Source: Siphonodentalium dalli (taxonomy: Eukaryota; Mollusca; Scaphopoda; Gadilida; Siphonodentaliidae). From it: a stretch of 64,000 nucleotides of DNA. How positions within the stretch are numbered: position 1 is the first letter of the stretch; every line of letters begins with the position of its first letter. Location of the stretch: the NCBI GenBank assembly GCA_032622095.1, contig CP136064.1, positions 215,340,205 to 215,404,204 on the forward strand, given 5' to 3'. Of the stretch, positions 45,782 through 57,800 are shown piece after piece. Below the pieces are notes generated by a model. The model was not told the origin of the DNA. It ran no database searches and was given only the letters and a program-made list of their open reading frames with translations. Both the position numbers and the translations under genes were made by a program.

Positions 45782-46898
45782 AACGAGAGGCCGATCACGA
45801 TCGGCAGATGTTAACCCATCCCTTGGCGATAGTAAATTACTAAGAACGGATCATAAATGAGAGTTTTGACGTTGAATTATAGAGTATACTGTTCTGTACT
45901 ATTATAGACAAATGTACATAACACAAATTATTGGAATTTATGGGTCACTCGCATGTATATAAGAGAATGCACTGGTACAGGATATGTAATGCTGCACCAC
46001 CATAGCCTTGGATTAAATGTGAAAAAGGTGACCTGGACATGGAATACTTGGGTTAAGAGAGTCAAATTGAAGTTTACAAGGATAGTGTATCAAATTCTAC
46101 CAACACCCATCAAGTTAAAGACACCTCACTGCTGACCCATTAATATCAATTATATAGCAGAGATGTCAAAAAATCACAGACATTGTTTATATTGATGCTG
46201 GCATCTCTGTTAAACCAATAACATTTATAATGACAACAGACCATATGTTGAGTGATATACTCAGTGATATACATAGCTTTCTTTATTTGCACATTGGCAT
46301 ATGAGACATCAGAAAATAAAATCACCTTAGCAATAGCTAAGTAGTCCAAAGGCATGGGATGAAATTGATGAATTGGGTTTAAAGTCACTCCAAACAAATT
46401 TACCAGTACATAACACAAGATTATGGACCGATTTAAACCAAATTTGGTGTGGTGACTCGGGGTACCCTTGGCAAAGTCATTAGGTGTTAGTTTTTCAAAT
46501 TTTGTTAACTTAAAAAAACAAAAAATATATATATTATTTAAACAAAAAATATTTTATTATATATTTTTTTTATTTATTTATTCATATTCAATTTTTTTTT
46601 GTTAAACTGAGCAAGGAATTCAATCTAAAAAAAAAATATATTTTTTTTTTTTAGTGAATATATTTAAAAAAAAAAAGGGCCATAACTCAGTTAAATATAG
46701 TCGGATCAAACCTATATTCGAACTAGATCTGTATTTTTGACTGAGAAACTCACATACCAAATTTGGTTGCGATCAGATATATTTGAGTTATTGCAACATG
46801 CGTAAAGTGTCTACAGTACGACAGACAGACGGATGCACGACGAGTGATCAATCCGGATAACGACACTATGTTTACCATACTATGGTATGGGTAAACAT
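45782..46898 (+). mobile_element. Helitron-like tandem-core element, compact full-length copy
   Basis: The 1,117-bp copy has left end AACGAGAGGCCGATCACGAT CGGCAGATGTT and right end TTTACCATACTATGGTATGG GTAAACAT. It has a single core unit and no LINE insertion; the sequence GAATTGGGTTTAAAGTCACT CCAAAC gives the empty site for the LINE fragment at 18148. Non-coding. Confidence 0.85.
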
Positions 46899-46902
46899 AA
46901 AT

Positions 46903-49172
46903 GAAAGTGTCAATGACACTGTAGCTCAATTTGGAAAGGGAATAATTTAATGTATTACAGTCAATGGAGCGATTAGGAATGTGGAAAGTTGAATGTCCAA
47001 TACTAGTTCATAGACATGAAGAGAAAAGTTAAATCCAAGATGGCTGCTGGCGGCCATGTTTCGGCCGAATGACCCCAAAATGATTGTATCCCATCTACAT
47101 GTCATTATTAACATTCATGACAAATTTTATGATGATCAGACTAAAGGTACGACATGTAGCCTGTGCTAAAGAATTTAGTCATACAAAGAGTAAAATCCAA
47201 GATGGCTGCTGGCGGCCATGTTTTCGGCCGAAGGACCCCAAAATGAGTCGTTCCCATCTACATGTCATCGTTAACATCCATGACAAATTTTATGACGATC
47301 AGACTAAAGGTACGACCTGTAGCCCATGCTAAATAATTTAGTAATACAAAGAGTAAAATCCAAGATGGCTGCTGGCGGCCATGTATTTTAGCCAAATGAC
47401 CCAAAAATTACTCGTTCCCATCTACATGTCAATATTAACAACCATGATAAATTTCATGATGATCAGACGAACAGTACGACCTGTGGCCCATGATAATGGA
47501 TTAAATTTTGAAATCCAAGATGGCCACTGGCTGTTTTTTGTCCGAATGACCCCAAATGACTCGTTCCCATTTACATTCCAATTTCAACAGCCATGACAAA
47601 TTTTTTGATGATCAGACTAAAGGTACGACCTATAGCCCGTGCTAAACGATTTAGTCATACAAAGAGTAAAATCAAAGATGGCTGCTGGCGGCCATGTTTT
47701 TCGGCCGAATGACCCCAAAATGACTCGTTCCCATCTACATGTCATTATTAACATTCATGACAAATTGTATGATGATCAGACGAACAGTACGACCTGTGGC
47801 CCGTGCTAATGGATTGAATTTTGAAATCCAAGATGGCCGCTGGCGGCCATGTTTTTTGTCCGAATGACCCCAAAATGACTCGTTCCCATCTACATTCCAA
47901 TTTCAACAGCCATGACAAATTTTATGATGATCGGACTAATGGTACGACCTGTAGCCCGTGCTAAAGGATTTAGTCATACAAAGAGTAAAATCAAAGATGC
48001 CTGCTGGCGGCCATGTTTTTTGACCGAACGACCCCAAAATGACTCGTTCCCATCTACATGTTATTATCAACATTCATGACAAATTTCATGATGATCAGAC
48101 TAAAGGTACGACCTGTAGCCCGTGCTAAAGGATTTAGTCATACAAAGAGTAAAATCCAAGATGGCTACTGGCGGCCATGTTTTTGGGCCAAATGACCTCA
48201 AGGTTACTCGTTCCCATCTACATGTAAATCTTAACATCCATGACAAATTTGATGATGATCAGACTAAAGGTACGACCTGTAGCCCGTGCTAAATAATTTA
48301 GTCATACAAAGAGTAAAATCCAAGATGGCTGCTGGCCGCCATGTTTTTTGGCCGAATGACCCCAAAATGACTCGTTCCCATCTACATGTCAATATTAACA
48401 TCCATGACAAATTGCATGATGATCAGACGAACAGTACGACCTGTGGCCCGTGCTAATGGATTGAATTTTGAAATCCAAGATGGCCACTGGCGGCCATATT
48501 TTTTGTCCGAATGACCCCAAAATGACTCGTTCCCATCTACATTCCAATTTCAACAGCCATGACAAATTTTATGATGATCGGACTAAAGGTACGACCTGTA
48601 GCCCATGCTAAAGGATTTAGTCATACAAAGAGTGAAATCAAAGATGCCTGCTGGCGGCCATGTTTTTTGGCCGAATGACCCCAAAATGACTCGTTCCCAT
48701 CTACATGTCATTATTAACATTCTTGACAAATTTTATGATGATCAGACTAAAAGTACGACCTGTAGCCCGTGCTAAAGAATTTAGTCATACAAAGAGTAAA
48801 ATCCAAGATGGCTGCGGGCGGCCATGTTTTTGGGCCGAATGACCCCAAAATTACTCGTTCCCATCTACATGTCAATATTAACATCCATGACAAATTTCAT
48901 GACGATCAGACAAACGGTACGCCCTGTAGCCTGTGCTAATGGATTGAATTTTGAAATGCAAGATGGCCACTGGCGGCCATGTTTTTTACCGAATGACCCC
49001 AAAATTAATCATTCTGGTCTAAATGTTGATGTCAACAGCAATGACAAATTTCATAATGATCCGACCAAAGGTACGACCTGTAGACTGCATTGTTGACGCC
49101 TTACGTACACACGTACACACGGACGACAAAGCCATGGCAATAGCTCAAACTTTACAAAGTAAAGTTGAGCTA
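46903..49172 (+). mobile_element. Tandem-core Helitron-like element A, copy 3, about 13 units
   Basis: It starts GAAAGTGTCAATGACACTGT AGCTC and ends CAATAGCTCAAACTTTACAA AGTAAAGTTGAGCTA, like copy 2. Core units alternate between those with TTTAGTCATACAAAGAGTAA and those with GGATTGAATTTTGAAATCC. A few units carry small deletions (near 47530). Confidence 0.85.
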
Positions 49173-49748
49173 AAAAGGATCATAACTCCTTTAAAATAAA
49201 TGGGATCAAACCCATATTTTAGGCTCTGAAACTCACATACCAAATTTGGTTCCAATCAGACAAAAACTGTTTGAGTTATGGCAGAATGCGTGAATTCTAA
49301 GTCGAAAAAGGGCCATAACTCTGTAACAAAAACTCGGATCAAACCCAAATTCGAACTAGATCTGTATTTTGGGCTGAGAAACCCATATACAAAATTTGGT
49401 TCCGATCGGATAGAAAATGTTTGAGTTATCGCATTACTCGCAAAGTGTCTACGGACAGACAGACAGACGGACGAACGACGAGTGGTCAAGCCGGACAACG
49501 ACACTATGTTTACCATACTATGGTATGGGTAAACATAAAAAGGGCCATAACTCTTCAAAAAAAAACATATTCGAACTCGATCTGTATTTTGGGCTGAGAA
49601 ACCCATATACAACATTTGGTTCTGATCAGATAGAAAATGTTTGAGTTATCGCATTACACGTAAAGTGTATACGGACAGACGGACGGACGACGAGTGGTCA
49701 ATCCGGACGTCGACACTATGTGTACCATACTATGGTATGGGTACACAT

Positions 49749-50353
49749 AAAAACACATTGGCGGTTTAAACAAGCAGTGATTTTATTTGTCGAGGTTGTT
49801 ATATAATTTGACGGGTCAACCGATTCCATTCATATTTGGTATATGGATCATTCATAACACTATCTAGAGTTTGAAAACCAGTTTGGCCCATTAGTTTTAC
49901 GTGAATTGTGGCCCCTAGTTTGCATATAAATGCCATAGTATTAAACTTCATTTTCGTTGGTCAGTCAATTGAAATCAATACGGCTGGCATCTTTCCAAAC
50001 GCGTGTGTGGCGGTTGTTCGGAAAATTAATTCGCGCACCTACAGGTGCTTTCTGGAAGAGTGACCGACACCGAATAAGTTAATCGACGTATACCACAATA
50101 ATGGTCAATTATAAGCGAACAAACACATGCAGTATTAAGTGGATTGACAGCTTATTAAATTCTAGGAAATTATTCAGCGCCTTGTTTCTCTGTGATTTAT
50201 TTTTAATTATGAATATCCAACGTAATTAACCTATATACAACGATATGTTAAACAATAAATAGCATTATGGGGGTTTCGATTTTAAAACAGAACATATATT
50301 AGAGGATATGAAATGAGTGTTTCTCTCATATGATATTTATGAAACGAGTCTAA
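49749..50353. other. No recognisable gene
   Basis: Gene-free, AT-rich sequence. CATATTTGGTATATGGATCA hints at another decayed tandem-core repeat near 49830-49920. Confidence 0.4.
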
Positions 50354-50400
50354 GAATTTTCAGTTTTCTCGAGCCTCCGGCGAGAGAAAACTGAAAATTC
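50354..50400. repeat. Perfect hairpin, 17-bp arms
   Basis: GAATTTTCAGTTTTCTC is inverted as GAGAAAACTGAAAATTC across a 13-nt loop, directly before the minisatellite. Confidence 0.9.
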
Positions 50401-50419
50401 GTGACGAGTTTAAATATAT

Positions 50420-50760
50420 AACAATACACGGAATATAACAATACACGGAGGGGAATATAACCATGCACGAATGGGAATATAACCGTAGACGGATGGAATA
50501 TAACCATACACGGAGGGGAATAAAAAAAACATGCACGGATGGGGGATATAACCATACACGGAGGGGAATATAACCATACACGGGGGGGGATATAACCATA
50601 TACACGGAGGAGAATATAACCACACGGAGGGGAATATAACCATACACGGAGTAATAATATAACCATACACGGATGGCAATATTACCATACATGGAGGGGA
50701 ATGTAAAACCACACTTGAAGGGGAATAAAACTCATACATGAGGGGAATACGGTACAACCC
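50420..50760 (+). repeat. Minisatellite, about 22-bp unit, about 15 copies
   Basis: AATATAACCATACACGGAGG GG is repeated with length variants. The unit has few stops in any minus-strand frame, which gives long repetitive ORFs (VYGYIPLRVWLY-like) with no other coding support. Confidence 0.9.
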
Positions 50761-50999
50761 AGACATGGGCGAAAATCGGGACCAAATTTCAAGCTTGATC
50801 AGAGTTGAGGGACATCTCAATATGCCATTCCGATCGATAAATGCATGGCTATATTTCGATAAAAAAATGAGAATTTTTTCGCGCTCTCTGAAGCAAGCAC
50901 ATATATACCGAGTCAGTGTCTCAATAAATCTGAATATACATTACACCAGTACCAGCATGGTATACATGTATGGTCACAGATACAATTTCGGAGCAAGTG

Positions 51000-51760
51000 C
51001 ATTCAGGGACGTGGCGACAGGAGGATTTGGGGTGTCTCACCCACCCCCAACTTTGGTCAAAATTTTCAAGTTGGAAATTTCATACCTGACACAACATTAG
51101 TTGGAAATTTCACACCAACAATAGGTTGAAAATGTTCTTGTAGTTTGATTTTCAAACAATTTATTGTTTTTGGACCAATATTTACATATTTTCCTACCTA
51201 CTTTGGTCAAATTTTTCGACTGAAATGGCCATCAGTTGGAAATATTCCAACATAGGGGGGGCTGTCAAATTTCCAACACTTGGAAAGCTTGTGTCCTGGT
51301 CCCTACCCGTGTTCAGTCAAAAACTGCTAGTTAATTTAAGAAAACAATATTGACCTACATTTGGTCAACATTATCATTGGAATTGTCATCAGTTGGAAAT
51401 TTTCCAACCTAAGTCAGGTTTGAAATTTCCAACTCTAGGAAGGGTTGAGGCTATAGTCTAGATGCTAGGATTTTGCGATTTTCTTGTTCAGATTTCAAAA
51501 TTTCACACACCGGGCCGAACCTGCTAATTAGTTTAAGAAAAGAATATTGTACTACATTGGGTCAAAATTGTGGACTAAAATGGTCATCAGTTGGAGAATT
51601 TTCCAACCTATGGGTGAGTATGAGGATTGAAATTTCCTACACTATATATATAGGCAAGCTCGAGGCCAGTCGATAGATGTTAGGATTTTGCGATTTTCTT
51701 GTTTAGTTTTCAAAATTTTCTCATACCTGCCGATACCTGGCCGAACAACCATGACCGGTC
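51000..51760. repeat. Dispersed GGAAATTTC/CAACTTTGGTC repeat family
   Basis: Repeated phrases TTGGTCAAAATTTTCAAGTT GG, TCAGTTGGAAATTTTCCAAC and GCTAGGATTTTGCGATTTTC occur several times. The family is shared with 20.1, 31.9 and 59.1 kb. Confidence 0.6.
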
Positions 51761-52504
51761 TCGTGTCCGTAGCCGTGTGCATTTGTCTGGAGTTGGACCA
51801 CTAGATTTATGCAATTTTTCAATACTGGCAGATCAGTTCTGTGTTAATATTCAAACCCATGCAGACTGATACGCTTCCAAACTCGGTAATATGGCTTCCC
51901 TTTTAAGGATGACCCATATCCGAGGTGGTTAGGTCGTGCATCGATAACATCGCTGTCTGGGCTATTTATAGACGAGATTGGCGCGGGTTCTGTTTATCTG
52001 TTCACGATTTTTCTCCCAGACCCCTGGACAGATTTCAACCAATTTAATTTGGTGCGTGGTATAACTATATTAGGGGTACACAGCGGATGTGACAACGGCG
52101 TTAGTTTTGTTTCAAATCAAAATTATTAGACGATCAAAATGTGCACCAAGAGCACAAAGGGGCCGCGCGCGTCTCCGTTCTATTATATATTTTGGAACTT
52201 CTGTCTATGTGTGTGTGTATGTATGCATGTACGTACGTACATACGTATGTATGTATGTGTGTGCGAGTGTTATAGACTCGGAACACTGCTCGCCCGATCC
52301 GACTCGAATTTGGTATGTAGGCCATCTTTGAACAATATGTGCGGGTCCAATTTCACGTGCAACCGTGTCCTTGCTCATATACGCTCACACCGGCATTAAT
52401 AGTGCATGGAAACAAACTGGAATTCATGTGAAATTTGCGTTGGGAACTAGTTCCATGCACGCAGAGGCAATGGTACGGCTGTTATTTTCTGATTGGTGAA
52501 AGAT
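51761..52504. other. Gene-free; microsatellite inside
   Basis: A TGTA/TACG-type microsatellite (GTATGTATGCATGTACGTAC and neighbours) occupies about 52205-52265 and creates long ORFs on both strands. No gene motif. Confidence 0.55.
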
Positions 52505-52944
52505 GCATAATCGAATTAACGCTCCCAAATTACTAATTCATTGGCTTCGGGGGGGGGGGGGGGTAAATAAATATTTGATTCGAGTCGAGAAACCCACCCA
52601 TCAAAGCTCAGTGATCATATTTTGATTTTTGAAATTTGTTGTTTCTCGATATGTGTACTTATTTGTGGCCTGGAAAAAAAGTTGTCAACCGACGGTCTCT
52701 GACAAAATTGCGGATGAAAATGGATAAATTTCGTGATGCTCAAAAGTGATAATGCGGCCATATTTCGCTGAACAACATGTTGATAAATAACACGTGTTGG
52801 GAAATTTTATAACATAGTTGACAGAGGTTAGCATTATTTTGTTGTAATTAGTCGATTCTGACAACTAAAGCTTATTTTGAAGAAATGTTGCTGTTGTTGT
52901 TTTAACTCGATGATATGGGGACCGTCTGATCGAAGTGAGTACCT
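52505..52944 (-). mobile_element. TTAA MITE, AGGTACTCAA family, minus-strand copy
   Basis: The right end GATCGAAGTGAGTACCT is followed by TTAA (52945-52948). Inner landmarks ATTCGAGTCGAGAAACCCAC and GAAATGTTGCTGTTGTTGTT match other copies. The far end near CGAATTAACGCTCCCAAAT lacks a clear AGGTACTC, so the start is approximate. A poly-G tract of 15 lies near 52549. Confidence 0.7.
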
Positions 52945-52948
52945 TTAA

Positions 52949-53748
52949 GAAAACCATGTATTATCTGAAAGGATTCTCCAAGCAATTATAAACTTCTATA
53001 TACATTGGAATAGTCTATTATTTACCTGGATGGATGTTCGGCATACATGTTTACGGGATATATTAGCATACATGTTTACAGATGAGAGGAATTGTTCAGA
53101 TAATAACTTAATAAGTTCAACAAACGCCATGTTTGTTGAATTTAATATCTGAACTTTCCCTATCAAACCATGTATAACTATTCATCAATGAGTATTTAGC
53201 ACAGTGAAGGTTAGCGTGTGTTCAGTATCTTGGTATGTATGTCATTTCCCGGCACATACAAATTCATACATGCAGGTCAAGGTCGCAACTTCCGCCGTGC
53301 AAAAGTAAACATTCGGAGCTGGTACATTTTCGGTTTAAAATATACGTAAATCAAATATATTAGTGTACTTCTACGTGGAAACGTCTTATTCTAACACCAC
53401 GGTCGGACAGGAAACAGAGGCCTGAAGAATCGCGATGCGGAAAAGTGATTTTTGAGGTATGAAATCAAACGAACATTCAAATTCATTGTGATTACCGTTA
53501 CACCCACGTCGCTTCGCCAATCAGACCCGTCACGGTCTATCACTTACAACCTGAGTATACCAATCATTGATCACACGGTCAAACATAGCCAATTTAATGA
53601 GGGTGCCGAGGGTGTAACCCAAAGCGCATTATCAACACCAAGCTGTTAATTCTGACTGAGATATAAATCGTGAGTGATCGACAGTTGATAGTTTGAGGGT
53701 ACCAAGGTTATATCAGGCAACTCGAACTTATATTCAGTTAAGTGCAGT
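52949..53748. other. Probable 5' flank and untranslated region of the LINE
   Basis: No repeat shared with the rest of the window was seen. The part nearest 53749 is probably the LINE 5' UTR, but its start is not visible from sequence alone. Confidence 0.4.
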
Positions 53749-54831
53749 ATGGACGAAACAGCTAATCTGATCATGGAGGCTCATGCTACTCTTTCACAGA
53801 ACGATAATGGCAGCACTGAGATTCCGGTTGATACGTGTATGCCTCAGAATTCAATGTCACAACAACAGCAGCAGCAACAACAACAACAACAACAACAACT
53901 ACAACATTATGATATGGACCATCCGCCTACATTACTGGACATTGCTAAATTATTAGGAAATATGAATGGTCGGCTGGTATCACTAGAAGATAGTTTCAAC
54001 ACCAGAATGGGCAGTATTGAAAATAAACTTCAATCTATGTCAACCAGGGTTGTGGCCGTTGAAGGCGAAATGACCAACGTTAAAAACAAAATTCTCAATA
54101 ATGAAACAAAACTAGACGTCATGTCCAACGAGATTGGCGCAATGAAAATGGTTGACCAGAAGTGCGACGAGAAAATGTCATCAATCGCTACGCGCCATGA
54201 TGCCCAAATTCGTGACTTACTGATAAAGCAAGCCGAGGCTGATAGGCTTCTACGGAAACTTTCGGTCGCCAACTCACAGCTTGAGGGCACAGTGACGGAT
54301 CTTAGATGCCACTCAATGAAATATAACCTTATATTTCGCGGAATCCACGAAGCACGCGGCGAAAACACCGAAGCCGTATTACGGGGTTTCCTGGGGGATG
54401 AAATGGGTATACGAAACTCCCGGAACATTTACTTTTCAAATATCCATCGCCTTGGTAGGAAACCAGCTGGTGGACACAGGCCGATTATCGCGAGGTTTGC
54501 ATACTTTCCTGATAAAACCCGTATCCTACGAGCATCATATATGCTGAAATCCTCACCGTTCTCTATAAGTGAACAGTTCCCGGAAAATATCAACGAGGAG
54601 AGGAAACAGTTGATCCCAGTTATGAAAGAATTAAAAAATGCTGGGAAAAAAGTGAAGCTGGTGAAGAATAAGCTGTATGTGGAAAACGAGCTGTACGTAC
54701 CCAGCAAGTCTGACTCAGTGTTTCCTCCAGATGAAAGAGCCGAAGGTATGCCACATGATGTCGGTACCCCAAAGCCACGGGACCCACCGAAACCCGAGAA
54801 GCGACGGCGCTTGAATTCCAGCCCGCGCTAG
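53749..54831 (+). CDS. LINE ORF1 protein (L1 ORF1p-like nucleic-acid-binding protein)
   Basis: 360 residues. A glutamine run of 13 (about 38-50) is followed by a long heptad-rich coiled coil (about 65-185). An RRM-like segment follows (about 188-255: MKYNLIFRGIHE .. NIHRLGR .. RPIIARFAYFPDK), then a C-terminal domain (about 256-318: RILRASYMLKSSPFSISEQF, KVKLVKNKLYV) and a basic proline-rich tail. This order matches the L1 ORF1p (Transposase_22) family, which trimerises and binds the element RNA in ribonucleoprotein particles. The ATG at 53749 starts the only long frame. It ends in TAG at 54829-54831; ORF2 continues in the same frame with no other stop. Confidence 0.9.
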   Translation: MDETANLIMEAHATLSQNDNGSTEIPVDTCMPQNSMSQQQQQQQQQQQQQLQHYDMDHPPTLLDIAKLLGNMNGRLVSLEDSFNTRMGSIENKLQSMSTRVVAVEGEMTNVKNKILNNETKLDVMSNEIGAMKMVDQKCDEKMSSIATRHDAQIRDLLIKQAEADRLLRKLSVANSQLEGTVTDLRCHSMKYNLIFRGIHEARGENTEAVLRGFLGDEMGIRNSRNIYFSNIHRLGRKPAGGHRPIIARFAYFPDKTRILRASYMLKSSPFSISEQFPENINEERKQLIPVMKELKNAGKKVKLVKNKLYVENELYVPSKSDSVFPPDERAEGMPHDVGTPKPRDPPKPEKRRRLNSSPR

Positions 54832-57800
54832 GACATTCCAGGAGAGAAATGTCTGGGCTCTTGCGCGAGTGCACCGAAAGGTCAGGGGAATAACTCTATA
54901 TTTCACCGTGTTCAGAATAGGTGCACGGATGAGCTATCTGTCCTGACTTTAAATGTGTGTGGTTTGGCCAAACGATTAGACTGTCCTGAATTTGTTGAAT
55001 TGTGTATTTTATATGATGTATTATGCTTTATGGAGACATTGACGGATGATTGTGATAATTTATCTTTACCTGGCTACACCTTTTCTTTTAAGAATCGCAC
55101 GAAAGTAAGCCGTAGAAAATCCGGCGGTATAACCATTGCGTACAGGAATAATTTGGCGGATAAAATATCAGTAGTGCATTCGAGTTGCAAATTTGTTCAT
55201 TGGGTAAATATTTCCAAAGATATATTTGATGGGAAGTCTGATGTTTTAGTTGGTGCTGTCTATATCCCACCAGAAAAGTCCAGATACTCCAGTAAAGAAG
55301 CGTTTAATGAACTAGATTGTGAAGTTATTAGTCGTAAATTGGATTATGATAATTTAATTCTTACAGGGGATTTTAATGCACGTACATCCAATACTCAAGA
55401 TTTTTATGATTTTTCGGAGAATGATTTCCATCAAGTACATGATCTGATTCAACCTGATTTAAGAACCCTAGCTGATAATGGAATGTCAATATGTCGATCG
55501 AGTAAGGATAAAATAACTAATACATTTGGGAGATTGTTAATTAATATATGCAGAAATAATGAGATATATATGTTAAACGGTAGAACCGATAGTGACATGG
55601 ACATTGGTAAGTTGACATGCAAGGAATCATCTGTAGTTGATTACACCATTTGTTCCCCACAATGTTTGAATTTGGTAAGAGGGTTTGAAATACAAGACCA
55701 CTCGTTGCTTTATTCTGATGCTCACTGTAGTTTGTCCCTGCGACTTTGGAAGGGGAAACTGACCCCATTGCTTGAAGTAAATGATCCAACATGTAATAAC
55801 TTAACGAACCAATCTAAACCGAAATCGTGGGTCCCTGAGAAAACCGCCGAATTTGTAGGAAATATCGAGGAGGTTGACATTAAACAAATAAATGAACAAT
55901 TGGAAGCTATGCGAAACAACAGTTCCACATGTAACAGTATATCGGAATTAGTCACATCACTTTCTGGCGTAATGATAGATGCAGCGAAAAAGACTTTCGG
56001 TTCCAAGTATGTGAGGAAAATTCAGCGACCCGAAACAACAACACAGCGAACTAGTTGTAGAGTGTGGTTTACAGACGAATGTCGAAACGTAAGGAAAGCT
56101 TATAAAAAAGCCAAACGCATATATGCTAAAACACCAAACGAGAATACAAAACTAGGCCTACGACAAGCTGAACGTGAATATAAAAGAGTCATAAATAGGG
56201 CGAAACGTGAATATGAAAGTAATTTGCAAATTCAGATGGAAAGTATACGAAACACTGATACAAGGACATTTTGGAAAACCATTAAGGGTAATAGGGGACA
56301 TAGTAATACATCTCTTGACATTGATATACTTGTAGAACACTTCAGAAAGCTTAACTCCCAGTTACCTGATGGTTCAACACTTGTTACCGAAAACAAAGTC
56401 GATTTGGATGCCACAGGTACACGCATGTTAAACATTCCCATAACTAACGAAGAAATATTATATTGCATTGGTAAACTTCAAAATAATAAAGCGTCTTCGC
56501 AAGATGGAATAATCAATGAATATATTAAGGCATCAGTGCCCAAGTTATTACCAGTCTATACGCATCTCTTTAATATCATTTTCGACTCAGGATTAATACC
56601 TGACTCATGGCGCACGGGCTCAATTATACCGATTTATAAAAATAAAGGGAAGAAAGACGACCCCTCGAATTATAGGGGTATAACCATATCAAGTTGTCTT
56701 GGGAAATTATTCACATCAATATTGAACAGACGGTTAACTAATTTTTCTGATTCTTGCGGAGTTATACATGAAAATCAAAGTGGCTTTAGGAAAGGTTACT
56801 CAACCGTGGATAATGTGTTTGTGATACAGACGCTTATGGATCTTTGTAAATTTAAGAAAAAGAAATTGTTTTGTGCCTTCATTGATTTTGAAAAGGCCTT
56901 TGATACTGTCCGTAGAGATTATTTATGGTATAAATTAGCATTAAATAATATAGGTGGCAAGATGTACAATATCATTGTTGACATGTACAAGGATATTAAA
57001 TCTAGGGTAGTATGTAATGGAGAAATATCAGACCCCTTCCCCTCTATGATTGGTTTGAAACAGGGTGACAATTTATCCCCTTTTCTTTTTTGTCTCTATG
57101 TTAACGACCTTACAGATTTTCTCGCCAGCACGGATATAGTGGGAGTGGAGTCGATATCGCGCGAATGCGAGGATAGACTAGACAGATATATGAAATTATT
57201 CATAATTTTATATGCAGACGACACGGTGTTATTCTCCGATTCCGCCGATGATCTGCAGCGTCAGTTGAGTTACTTTGAGGACTATTGTTCGACTTGGGCC
57301 CTTAGAGTCAACGTGGCAAAAACTAAAATAATTTGCTTTTCCAAGGGTAGGTTACCCAGACATTTACTGTTTAGGCTCAACGGTAATGAAATCGAAGTGG
57401 TGAAAACATTTTCTTACCTGGGTATTTTGTTTAGCCGATCTGGCTCATTCACGATAACCAAGAAAGACTTATCAATGAAAGCTAAGAAAGCCATGTATGA
57501 AATTATAAAAATCGCGCGTACGCATAAGCTAACAATATCAACACAGTTAAAACTCTTTGACACCTTAGTCGCACCAATCCTATTTTACGGGTGTGAGGTT
57601 TGGGGTGTGGGTGACAATTCTATCATTGAGGGAATACATCTGAAATTTTGCAAAATGGTCTTGGGATTAAAAACATCAACACCTTCTTATATGGTATATG
57701 GGGAGCTTGGGAGGTATCCAATGCATATTGATATCAACTTAAAAATAATGAAATTCTGGACTAAGCTTGTCACAAATTCAGAAAATCAGTTGAGTGGAAA

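Larger units (their letters stand above)
44069..49748 (+). mobile_element. Nested Helitron-like elements (outer copy with insertions)
   Basis: A left end (AACGAGAGGCCGATCACCAT CGGCAGATGTTTAACCCAT) occurs at 44069. Core units continue to 45781, stop in the middle of GTCGAAAAAGGG, and resume at about 49172 with AAAAAGGATCATAACTCC. Two right ends follow, at 49536 and 49748, each with GGAC microsatellite and a TACCATACTATGGTATGGGT hairpin. A complete copy (45782-46898) and array element A copy 3 (46903-49172) lie in the gap. Which right end belongs to the 44069 left end is uncertain. Confidence 0.6.

Noticed and set aside
33161-49172. CRISPR array
   Set aside because: Units are about 160 bp, contiguous and without unique spacers, and the window is eukaryotic.
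50337-50820. Overlapping 109-136-codon minus-strand ORFs rich in VYGYIP/RVWLY
   Set aside because: They are translations of the 22-bp minisatellite, open in three frames.
52089-52399. ORFs on both strands around 52.2 kb (CVCVCMHVRTYV-like)
   Set aside because: They are produced by the TGTA/TACG microsatellite.
54030-54906. Minus-strand ORFs opposite the LINE
   Set aside because: They are shadows of ORF1 on the plus strand, which has clear coiled-coil and RRM-like features.
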